Of a DNA stretch of 64,000 bases, positions 43,523 through 50,764 are shown piece by piece. This stretch comes from Verrucomicrobiota bacterium (GTDB taxonomy: Bacteria; Verrucomicrobiota; Verrucomicrobiia; Limisphaerales; PALSA-1396): NCBI GenBank assembly GCA_016200005.1, contig JACQFP010000034.1:1-64000 (forward strand), written 5' to 3'. Under the pieces are notes generated by a model that worked only from the letters and a program-made list of their open reading frames with translations, was not told the DNA's origin and did not search any database. Position numbers and translations under genes: made by a program. How positions within the stretch are numbered: position 1 is the stretch's first letter; each line of letters begins with the position of its first letter.

Positions 43523-45526
43523 TCATTCGGAAAACATTTCCTGCAATTGTTTCACTTCATGGCGGCGGGTGAATTCGGCAAAGCTTTCACCAGAGTTGCG
43601 CCGGGCGAGGTAAGTCGTCAGCACGCGCTCCAGCAGTTTGAGCAACTCTGAAAAGGGAATGCCCTTGAACACTTCCTTGCCGATGGCCTGCTCGTGACCG
43701 AAGCCGCCGCCGAGCGTGACGTTGTACGCCTCCACCGATTCGCCGCTCAACATCGTCTTCACACCGAGCAACCCGATGTCACCCACGTAATGCTGGGCGC
43801 AGGAGTTCGGACAACCGGTGAGGTGAATGTTGATGGGTTGATCGAGTTGCAGGCGCTTTTCCAGATGGCGCGCCAGCGCGACCGCCTGGGCTTTGGTGTT
43901 TGTGGCAGCCCATTTGCAACCCGCGTTCCCCGTGCAGGCAACCAGTCCGCCTGCGATGGCGCTGGCGGAATGGTGAAGACCCATGCGCACGAGGTTGCGT
44001 TTGACGGTTTCTACAAAACCGTCGGGCACATCCGGGATCAGCAGGTTTTGCCACGGGGTCAGCCTCAAGTTCCCCGAACCGTAATTCTGCGCCAGGTCGG
44101 CCAGCCGCCGCATCTGACGCGTGTTCAGCCGCCCCACAGGAATCACCACGCCGATGTAGTTGCGCCCGGTCTGCGCCTGTTTGTAAACACCGATGTGGCC
44201 GTGCCGGATCGGCGGATGCGCGGGCACGCATTCCGCGCGCGAGAAATGGATGAGTGGGAACGCGAGTTTCTTTTGCGTCGCTTCGAGAAATGTCGGGATG
44301 CCCCACTTGTCGATGAGGTATTTCAAACGCGCCTTCTTGCGGTCGGTGCGGTCACCGTGCTCGTTGAAAACGCGGATCATCGCTGCGGCAACCGCAACGC
44401 ACTCGGAGGGTTTGATGAGAATGCCGGCGTCCTTCGTGAACTGCTTGTGACCGGTGATGCCGGCTAGTTCTACGCGGAAATAAACGCCGGATTGAGGCGG
44501 AACGAGTGACTCGTTCTTGTTCGAATCAGCCCCCTCACCCTGACCCTCTCCCCCTCGGCGGGGGAGAGGGAAGGGCAATGAACGCTTCCCGATATTCCCA
44601 GCCGCGACCGATTCTCCGGCGGGCTGGCGAAGGTTCTCCCTCTCCCCTTCCGAAGGGGAGAGGGTCGGAGTGAGGGGAGCGGAAGTGGATGAAGTTTGTT
44701 TCGCGCTCGATCCATCCACGCGCACCGCAACGAAACCGATGTCATTCGTGTCCGCGACGACGCTGACCGAACCTCCGCCGTCAAAGGCCACGTTGAACTT
44801 TCGCGGCAGACCGTAAAGATCGCGGTGATTGAGAATGTAATGATGCAGCGCCTTGGCCAGCGGTCGCGCGTCAATCAACTCCGCCGGATCAATGCCGGCC
44901 GTCGGCGAAGCAGTGATGTTGCGCACGTTGTCCACGCCCGAACCGCGTGCGGTCAAACCCAGCTCCTGCAGTTTGGTCAGGACTTTGATGATGTTGCGCG
45001 GCGCAATCTCACGAATTTGAATGTTCGAACGCGTGGTGATGTCGGCGTGGCCGTTGCCCCATTCGTCTGCGATATCGGCCAAGCCGCCAAGTTGCGCCGA
45101 AGTCAACTCACCTGCTGGAATACGACAACGGAGCATGAAAGAGTTTTGCACCGGCCCGACCCAAAAGAGCCCGAAGTAACGGAAACGGAAGGTATCCTCC
45201 TCGTTCGGCGCTTTGTCCTGTTCTGCGTGCGCCAGCAAACGTTCCCAACCGTCCAGCGGGTTCTCTTCGAGTTTCCATCGCTCCTGCTTGGTCAAGTCGG
45301 ACAAGGGTGTGCCGAAGCGGGCCTCCTCCAGAGGTGCGGCCAGATTTTGTCCTGCTTGCGCTGGATCAGCGGTGATGAGTCCCTGGTTCGTTGTTCCAAC
45401 AAACGGGATCAAACCTCGTTGCGCAACACCCGCCATGAAGCCGGCAAGATACTCCTTCTGTTCCGGTGTAAACTCACCCGAAGCGGGTCCCGACAATTCA
45501 ATCACATTTGATTCTGCCGTTTTCAT
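43523..45526 (-). CDS. nirA: Ferredoxin-type nitrite reductase (siroheme, [4Fe-4S])
   Basis: 667 residues. Two half-repeats of the nitrite/sulfite reductase fold; the C-terminal cluster ligands are C531 and C537 (CTGNAGC) and C572 and C576 (GCPNSC), which hold the [4Fe-4S]-siroheme centre. [12 protein letters not shown] and [20 protein letters not shown] are also typical. It should reduce nitrite to ammonia with six electrons. Around residues 282-332, between the two halves, lies an in-frame family B repeat insertion. Position in the cluster with a nitrate reductase and transporter favours nitrite over sulfite. The N-terminal 60 residues resemble the start of the neighbouring flavoprotein ([15 protein letters not shown] versus [15 protein letters not shown]). 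Confidence 0.93.
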   Translation of the reverse strand: MKTAESNVIELSGPASGEFTPEQKEYLAGFMAGVAQRGLIPFVGTTNQGLITADPAQAGQNLAAPLEEARFGTPLSDLTKQERWKLEENPLDGWERLLAHAEQDKAPNEEDTFRFRYFGLFWVGPVQNSFMLRCRIPAGELTSAQLGGLADIADEWGNGHADITTRSNIQIREIAPRNIIKVLTKLQELGLTARGSGVDNVRNITASPTAGIDPAELIDARPLAKALHHYILNHRDLYGLPRKFNVAFDGGGSVSVVADTNDIGFVAVRVDGSSAKQTSSTSAPLTPTLSPSEGERENLRQPAGESVAAGNIGKRSLPFPLPRRGGEGQGEGADSNKNESLVPPQSGVYFRVELAGITGHKQFTKDAGILIKPSECVAVAAAMIRVFNEHGDRTDRKKARLKYLIDKWGIPTFLEATQKKLAFPLIHFSRAECVPAHPPIRHGHIGVYKQAQTGRNYIGVVIPVGRLNTRQMRRLADLAQNYGSGNLRLTPWQNLLIPDVPDGFVETVKRNLVRMGLHHSASAIAGGLVACTGNAGCKWAATNTKAQAVALARHLEKRLQLDQPINIHLTGCPNSCAQHYVGDIGLLGVKTMLSGESVEAYNVTLGGGFGHEQAIGKEVFKGIPFSELLKLLERVLTTYLARRNSGESFAEFTRRHEVKQLQEMFSE
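44531..44678. repeat. Family B hairpin repeats inside nirA
   Basis: Unit 1 (44531-44573: CCCCTCACCCTGACCCTCTC.. with GGGGGAGAGGG) and the inverted unit 2 (44636-44678: CCCTCTCCCCTTCCGAAGGG.. ending GTGAGGGG). Coding-strand reading is [13 protein letters not shown] and [13 protein letters not shown], without a stop. Confidence 0.9.
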
Positions 45527-45551
45527 AACTCTGATCCGTCTCCCCCGATTT

Positions 45552-45720
45552 CCCCCTCACCCTGGCCCTCTCCCCCTCCGAGGGGGAGAGGGGAAACCAA
45601 CCAATCACCTCCGGTTATCTGAGCAACCATCTGGTAAACTCCGTCTCTCGCATCTCGACGATGCCGCGAAGGATTCTCCCTCTCCCCTTCTGAAGGGGAG
45701 AGGGTCGGGGTGAGGGGAAA
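45552..45720. repeat. Family B hairpin repeat pair between nirA and nitrate reductase
   Basis: CCCCTCACCCTGGCCCTCTC.. (45552-45595) and the inverted CCCTCTCCCCTTCTGAAGGG.. ending GTGAGGGG (45675-45720). This pair fills most of the 205-bp gap, which contains no gene. Confidence 0.9.
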
Positions 45721-45731
45721 TGCGGACGTGT

Positions 45732-47834
45732 TCATGACCGGGCCCTTTCCAACCGCACCGCGCTGAACTTCAGTTCCGGTTGCCGCGAAATCGGGTCGGC
45801 TGCACTCGTCGTGACCGCGTTGACGCAGCCGTCTTCACGAAAGGACTGTCCCCAATGAAACGGCATGAAAAGCGTGCCCGGCGTGACCGAGTCATCCACT
45901 CGCAACGTCGTGCATGCCGCGCCGCGCGATGAAACCAGTTGCACCGCGTCGCCATCGACAATACCGAGGCGTTGCGCATCGGTTGAGTGTGCAGCGGCAA
46001 ACGGACTGGGGTTGGTCTTGTTCAGCTTGGCGACATGGCCGGTCTTGGTCCGCGTATGCCAATGATTCGCCAGACGACCGGTGATCAAAGCCATCGGGTA
46101 TTCCGCCGTGAGTTCATCCTTGGGTGGCAGATAGCCGACGGGATGAAACCGGGCGCGACCATTTGGCGTGGCAAAAACTTTCCGACGATAGCGGCGGCTG
46201 ATCCCGTGACTGGAATAATCGGGACACGGCCACTGGACGGCATGGCGCTTGAGCCGCCGGTAGCTGATGCCGTTCATCTGTAATTGATAAACATCCGAGC
46301 AACAGGATTTATGCTCCTCGAAAATGTCGGCGGCGCGGTTGTAGGAAAACTGTTCTTCGAAACCCAGGAGGGCGGCGACGCGGCAGGCGATTTCCCAATC
46401 GGGACGCGCGTCGCCCGGCGGCGGCAGGCAGGGCTGCATCAAACTGACCCGGCGCTCGGAGTTGGTCATCGTGCCTTCCATTTCCAGATTCATCGCAGCC
46501 GGCAGCACGACATCGGCATACAGGGAAGTTTCCGTTGGATGATAACAATCCTGCACGACCAGCAGTTCAAGGTTTCGGAGTGCGCGCCGGATTTGATTCG
46601 CATCCGGCATCGTGGCGAGCGGATTACAACCGACGATCCAAAGCGCCTTGATCTTGCCCGACTCCGCCGCCTCGAACATCCGCACTGCATCGAGGCCGGG
46701 CGTGGGTTGAATTTTTTCCGCGCGAACCCCCCAGATTTTGGCGATCTGCTCGCGATGCGCCGGGTTCGTGACCTCGCGATGCCCCGGCAGCAACCCGGAC
46801 ATATAGCCGACTTCGCGCCCTCCCATTGCATTCGGCTGACCGGTCAAAGAGAACGGTCCGCTTCCAGGGCGGCCCACTTTGCCGGTGGCGAGATGAAGAT
46901 TGATGATGCCGAGATTATTGGCGACGCCGTTGGTGCTTTGATTGGCCCCCATCGCCCAAAAGCTCAGCGCCTCGGCTGATTGACCGAACCAAAACGCCGC
47001 CCGATGTATGTCCAACTCCAGAATACCGCACACTTTCGCCGCCCGCGCTGGCGACCAGGCTTCCGCAACTTCACAGAGAGTATCCCAGCCTTCGGTGTGA
47101 TTGCGGATGAAGCGTTCGTTCGTCCATCGTTGTGAAATAAGGAGGTGCAGGATCGCGTTGAGCAATGCCATGTCCGTGCCCGGACGAATGGCCAGATGCA
47201 GATGAGCCGCGTCCGCCGTCGGCGTGCGGCGCGGATCGACAACAATGATGCGCGTGCGCTTGCGGGTGGCGCGCTTTTTGATTCGCTGCCACAACACCGG
47301 ATGGCATTCCGCCATGTTCGCGCCCAGGATAAAAAAACATTCTGCATGTTCGATGTCGTCGTAGCAGGTCGGCGGCGCGTCCGCCCCAAAGGCCAGATTG
47401 TAGGCGCTGACGGCGCTGGCCATGCACAGGCGTGAGTTCGCGTCGATGTTGTTGGTGCCAATCGCGCCCTTGGCCAGTTTGTTGAAGACGTATTGCGATT
47501 CAGTTGTGAGCTGTCCGGAAACATAAAACGCGACGGCATCCGGACCGTGCTGGCGAATGATTTGCTTGAATTTTGCGGCGACACCTTCCAGCGCGGTGTC
47601 GAGGCCGACCGGCGCAAAAGCTTGAGAGCGGCCGTCGCGCCGCAGCGCCGAAGTGAGTCGATTGGGTGTATTGATAATCTGATCCACCTGCGCGCCTTTA
47701 TTGCAGATGCCGCCACGACTGGAAGGGTGATCCTTGTCACCTTTGACCTCGACGATGCGGCCGTCGCGGACTTTCACCGCCAGTCCGCAGCCGACGCCGC
47801 AGTAAGGGCAGATGGTTTTGACGGTTTTATCCAT
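45732..47834 (-). CDS. nasA/nasC type: Assimilatory nitrate reductase catalytic subunit (molybdopterin)
   Basis: 700 residues from MDKTVKTICPYCGVGCGLAV. The N-terminal [4Fe-4S] ligands are C9, C12, C16 and C44 (GGICNKG). Molybdopterin-domain landmarks follow: NANSRLCMASAVSAYNLAFG, ILGANMAECHPVLWQRIKKR, the MGD-binding MGANQSTNGVANNLGIINLH, and TGRLANHWHTRTKTGHV near the C-terminus. There is no Tat signal, so it is cytoplasmic and assimilatory. The frame is open far upstream over the transporter gene, but that part is out-of-frame antisense-like sequence; this ATG overlaps the transporter stop by one base. No FAD or extra Fe-S domain is fused. Confidence 0.94.
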   Translation of the reverse strand: MDKTVKTICPYCGVGCGLAVKVRDGRIVEVKGDKDHPSSRGGICNKGAQVDQIINTPNRLTSALRRDGRSQAFAPVGLDTALEGVAAKFKQIIRQHGPDAVAFYVSGQLTTESQYVFNKLAKGAIGTNNIDANSRLCMASAVSAYNLAFGADAPPTCYDDIEHAECFFILGANMAECHPVLWQRIKKRATRKRTRIIVVDPRRTPTADAAHLHLAIRPGTDMALLNAILHLLISQRWTNERFIRNHTEGWDTLCEVAEAWSPARAAKVCGILELDIHRAAFWFGQSAEALSFWAMGANQSTNGVANNLGIINLHLATGKVGRPGSGPFSLTGQPNAMGGREVGYMSGLLPGHREVTNPAHREQIAKIWGVRAEKIQPTPGLDAVRMFEAAESGKIKALWIVGCNPLATMPDANQIRRALRNLELLVVQDCYHPTETSLYADVVLPAAMNLEMEGTMTNSERRVSLMQPCLPPPGDARPDWEIACRVAALLGFEEQFSYNRAADIFEEHKSCCSDVYQLQMNGISYRRLKRHAVQWPCPDYSSHGISRRYRRKVFATPNGRARFHPVGYLPPKDELTAEYPMALITGRLANHWHTRTKTGHVAKLNKTNPSPFAAAHSTDAQRLGIVDGDAVQLVSSRGAACTTLRVDDSVTPGTLFMPFHWGQSFREDGCVNAVTTSAADPISRQPELKFSAVRLERARS

Positions 47835-49081
47835 CAAACAGTCTCCAGTTCCTGACCTGGGACAACCGTCGTGACGGGACGGACACGGCCATGTTCGGCG
47901 ATCCAGTTGCCTATCCAATCGCGTTGGGCGATCAGAAGGCAGACCAGCGCAAACACGACCAGACCGGCAAACGCCATCAGCCCGAAAGCATACGAACCGG
48001 CCGCCTGCTTGAACGAGCCGAGCAACGTCGGCAGGAGGAAACCGCCCAACCCGCCGGCTGCACCTAGGATTCCCGTCGCGGCGCCCACCTGCTTGCCGTA
48101 GCGTTGCGGCACGAGTTGAAACACCGAACCGTTCCCCGCCCCCAAACAAGCCATCACTAGGATGAACAGCGCGACCGCGACCATCAGCGAGGTCGTTTGC
48201 GCCACCGCCAGGACGAGCAGTCCCACCACAGCGTAAAGAATCGTCAACATCCGGATGCCGCCGAGTTTGTCGGCCAGCAATCCACCCACCGGACGCAGAA
48301 AACTGCCCGACAAAACGCAGAGGGAAGTCAGATCGCCAGCGTGTATTTTGGTGACGCCAAATTGGTCGCGAAGATAAATCGAAAGAAAACTGGCCAGGCC
48401 GACGAAGCCGCCGAACGTCACCCCGTAGAAAAAACTGAACAGGTAAGTGTCCCGCTGCTTGAGCACGGCCAGAAACTCCGCTGAGCTTTGGCGGCGGGCC
48501 GGCTGTGGAACGTCCTTGGCGAAGATCATGAAAATCACCGTGACGATTGCCAAAGGCAGCATCGCCAGTCCGAACACCGCGTGCCAACCGTAGGCTTCGG
48601 CCAGACGCGGCGCAAACAACGTGGCGAGCAGCGTGCCGGAATTTCCCGCGCCGGCGATGCCCATCGCCAGCCCCTGATATTTGGCAGGATACCAGCGACT
48701 GGCCATCGGCAACGCCACGGCAAAACTCGCCCCTGCCACGCCCAACAACATCCCGACGAGATAAACTTTCGAAATCGAATCCGCCCAGAGCCATCCCGCC
48801 AGCAAGGGGATCAGGGTGGCAACGAGACCAATGCAACCAGTGCACTTGCCGCCGAGCCGATCGGCGAGCTGGCCGGAGACCAATCGCAAGAGTGACCCGC
48901 CCAGCAGTGGCACCGCCGCCATGAATCCTTTTTGTGCGGGACTTAACCCGAAATCCGCCGCCACATAATTTCCCAACGCTCCCAACAGCACCCAGATCAT
49001 GAAGCTGACGTCGAAGTAGAGGAACGCGCTGATTAGCGTTGGCAAATGACCCGCCTTTAGGAACGGCATATTGGCTCTCAT
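47834..49081 (-). CDS. MFS nitrate/nitrite transporter (NarK/NasA family)
   Basis: 415 residues from MRANMPFLKAGH (an upstream in-frame ATG is weaker). Twelve membrane helices. The nitrate signature motifs are present as GNSGTLLATLFAPRLAEAYG in helix 5 and GLGNG-like LGAGNGSVFQLVPQRY in helix 11, with the conserved Arg in helix 2 (LLRLVSGQLADRLGGK). It should import nitrate for the downstream reductases. First gene of the four-gene operon, with the nitrate reductase start overlapping its stop. Confidence 0.94.
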   Translation of the reverse strand: MRANMPFLKAGHLPTLISAFLYFDVSFMIWVLLGALGNYVAADFGLSPAQKGFMAAVPLLGGSLLRLVSGQLADRLGGKCTGCIGLVATLIPLLAGWLWADSISKVYLVGMLLGVAGASFAVALPMASRWYPAKYQGLAMGIAGAGNSGTLLATLFAPRLAEAYGWHAVFGLAMLPLAIVTVIFMIFAKDVPQPARRQSSAEFLAVLKQRDTYLFSFFYGVTFGGFVGLASFLSIYLRDQFGVTKIHAGDLTSLCVLSGSFLRPVGGLLADKLGGIRMLTILYAVVGLLVLAVAQTTSLMVAVALFILVMACLGAGNGSVFQLVPQRYGKQVGAATGILGAAGGLGGFLLPTLLGSFKQAAGSYAFGLMAFAGLVVFALVCLLIAQRDWIGNWIAEHGRVRPVTTVVPGQELETV

Positions 49082-49159
49082 GTCACGTTGCCAAAAGCAC
49101 TCAAAACGCCAGCGACCGAAACCCGGCAACGAAACTCATTGAAACGTTTTCACCGATGC

Positions 49160-49176
49160 GTTGAATGCCATTCAAC
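49160..49176. promoter_or_regulatory. Palindrome upstream of the nitrate transporter gene
   Basis: GTTGAATG-C-CATTCAAC: two perfect 8-bp arms about a single base. It lies 80 bp upstream of the transporter start. It suits a dimeric regulator; which one is unknown. Confidence 0.55.
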
Positions 49177-49298
49177 CATCGCGGCGTTGCTTGATTTGAT
49201 GCCGTCGCCACGCGATCAGCCTGCCCTCGGCGACAACATTTCCACGCTGTGAACGCGGCTGGGCGGTGAGCAGTTGCCGGTGATTTCACGCGAACCAC

Positions 49299-49314
49299 TG
49301 CACAATTCTCGCCA
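49299..49314 (-). promoter_or_regulatory. Sigma-54-like promoter for the nitrate operon
   Basis: On the minus strand TGGCGAGAATTGTGCA: GG and GC are 12 bp apart, as in the sigma-54 consensus TGGCAC-N5-TTGCA, with TGGC and TGCA conserved. Nitrogen genes are classic sigma-54 targets, and an NtrC-type activator is encoded at 36.2 kb. Confidence 0.4.
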
Positions 49315-49392
49315 TCGTGGACAAACGCTGACAGGTGGAAACAAGCACGGTGCACACGTACCGCACCGTCGCGGCCAAGCAGTCTTGCTTTG

Positions 49393-49430
49393 TAATAATT
49401 CTTGAAGCCGGCGGTTGGCTGCGTTTATTA
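49393..49430 (+). promoter_or_regulatory. TTGAAG promoter-like element, copy 1 (second copy at about 50537-50578)
   Basis: AATTCTTGAAGCCGGCGGTT then GGCTGCG and TTATTA. The same words (TTCTTGAAGCCGGG, TTTTGGCTGC, TTAATG) lie just before the SRP RNA. TTGAAG at 49402-49407 with TTATTA 17 bp later reads as a promoter for the following gene. Confidence 0.5.
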
Positions 49431-49487
49431 ACGGCCACAGAAAATCATGAAGGGCTCTAACTGCTCCCCGACTGTGACGTTTGATCA

Positions 49488-50480
49488 ATGAAAACCTTTT
49501 TGAGAATAATCTCTGGTCGCCGCCGATTCGCCACCTGGACGCTTGCTTTGTTCCTGAGCGCAATCGGCAACGAATCGACTTCTTTGATTCGGGCTGACGA
49601 GGGCACGAACAAGCCTCCCCTACGGCTTGACCGTGCTTTTGTGTTTGGGCGCGCAACCGATTCCGCCGGCAGCGTCAACAATGTCGCTTCCGAGTCCGAC
49701 CTCATCGGCCCGGCCAAGCAACCGCAGTGGACGGCGCGTCGCGCTTTTGCCGAAACGGACATTTACGTCATCCCACCCGGCGAGATTGAGTTCAATCAGT
49801 TTTACATTTCATCGCACTCGCGAAACGCGAAACCGGAAAATCTGTTTGAGACCGAGTTTGAGTTCGGTCTGCCCTGGCGCACGCAGTTTGACGTGGAAGT
49901 GAACTACGCCATCGAGCGTGGACGACTTCATTATGATGAGACGCTGCTGGAACTTCCGCATGCCTTGGCGGACTGGGGAAAGATCCCCCTCAACCCGGCG
50001 GTCGCCGGCGCCTGGCGCTTCATCAACGAAGAGCCGGACGCGTTCGTCATCCGGCTGTTGTTAGCCGAGGAAGTTTGCAAGAAAGTGCACTTTGGCGCAA
50101 ACCTGACCTACGGCCGACAAATCGGCGGAGCGCACGAAACCGCCTACGAGCTTAACGTCGCTCTCAGTCATGTGATGATTGATTCTAAATTGACCGTCGG
50201 CATGGAAATACTCGCCGAGTTCGAAACTGAAACGGAAGGCACGCCCGGCGTACCAGGGGTCGATACCGAACGTACCACCAACGTCATGCTCGGCCCTTCG
50301 ATTCTCTGGAAACCAACGCGAACAACCCACTTGGGCTTGGTGCCATTGTTCGGGCTGACGTCCGATTCACCCGTTGTGGAAGCTTTCGTGGTTTTCGGCT
50401 TCGATTTCGGCCCGTTTGGCTGGAATCGTGGCGAGCGAGAGAACGAAGGTGGTTTCGGGCCTCTGCGCAAGCGACGGTGA
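49488..50480 (+). CDS. Exported envelope protein, probably a beta-barrel; unknown function
   Basis: 330 residues. An N-terminal signal (RRRFATWTLALFLSAIGNES) precedes a mature part rich in alternating amphipathic strands: IPPGEIEFNQFYISSHSRNA, TEFEFGLPWRTQFDVEVNYA, VHFGANLTYGRQIGGAHETA, PSILWKPTRTTHLGLVPLFG, ending AFVVFGFDFGPFGWNRGERE. The pattern fits an outer-membrane barrel or transporter-like protein with no named family I can identify. Divergent from the nitrate operon and upstream of the SRP RNA. Confidence 0.75.
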   Translation: MKTFLRIISGRRRFATWTLALFLSAIGNESTSLIRADEGTNKPPLRLDRAFVFGRATDSAGSVNNVASESDLIGPAKQPQWTARRAFAETDIYVIPPGEIEFNQFYISSHSRNAKPENLFETEFEFGLPWRTQFDVEVNYAIERGRLHYDETLLELPHALADWGKIPLNPAVAGAWRFINEEPDAFVIRLLLAEEVCKKVHFGANLTYGRQIGGAHETAYELNVALSHVMIDSKLTVGMEILAEFETETEGTPGVPGVDTERTTNVMLGPSILWKPTRTTHLGLVPLFGLTSDSPVVEAFVVFGFDFGPFGWNRGERENEGGFGPLRKRR

Positions 50481-50579
50481 GGCAGTCGGCGGTTTTCGAG
50501 CGGGCAGTTTGGAGCAGCTCGCCATTGTGCGACGGAATTAATATTTCTTGAAGCCGGGTTTTGGCTGCTGCTTAATGAA

Positions 50580-50676
50580 GTTGCCAGGGCCCATGGAATG
50601 TGGACTTACGAACCCCGCCAGGGCAGGAATGCAGCAACGGTAGTTTGCTCCGCATCCGCCGTGGTCACCCTGGCAC
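50580..50676 (+). ncRNA. ffs: Signal recognition particle RNA, small (4.5S-like) type
   Basis: The conserved apical core CAGGGCAGGAATGCAGCAAC (50618-50637), with the GGAA loop, is flanked by CGAACCCCGC on the left and ..GCCGTGGTCACCCTGGC on the right. The ends GTTGCCAGGG (50580) and CCCTGGCAC (to 50676) pair. This is the domain IV-only RNA that binds Ffh for membrane targeting. Its place directly upstream of dnaX is typical of many bacteria. TTGAAG (50548) and TTAATG (50572) give a plausible promoter. Exact ends are estimates. Confidence 0.9.
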
Positions 50677-50682
50677 TCTCGA

Positions 50683-50764
50683 TTTACGATTTGCGATTTT
50701 GGATGGACGATTAACGAATCAAATTGCAACCGGCGCGTAAATCGTAAATCGTAAATCGCAAATG
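50683..50764. repeat. Heptamer microrepeats as an inverted pair before dnaX
   Basis: TTTACGATTTGCGATTTTGG (50682-50701) faces GTAAATCGTAAATCGTAAAT/CGCAAATGG (50737-50764), period 7. The right arm contains the ATG of dnaX (50762), so a hairpin here would include the start codon. No good Shine-Dalgarno site is visible. Confidence 0.75.

Larger units (their letters stand above)
49082..49487 (-). other. Upstream region of the nitrate operon and of the divergent gene
   Basis: No gene is visible. It holds a sigma-54-like promoter (49299-49314) and a 17-bp palindrome (49160-49176), both oriented or placed for the transporter gene, and a TTGAAG promoter-like element (49393-49430) for the divergent gene. 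The leader from the sigma-54 site to the transporter start is about 200 nt. Confidence 0.6.

Noticed and set aside
47835-48845. N-terminal extension of the nitrate reductase over the transporter gene
   Set aside because: The extension overlaps a well supported transporter in another frame and has no similarity; the cluster-binding CPYCGVGCG begins right after ATG 47834.
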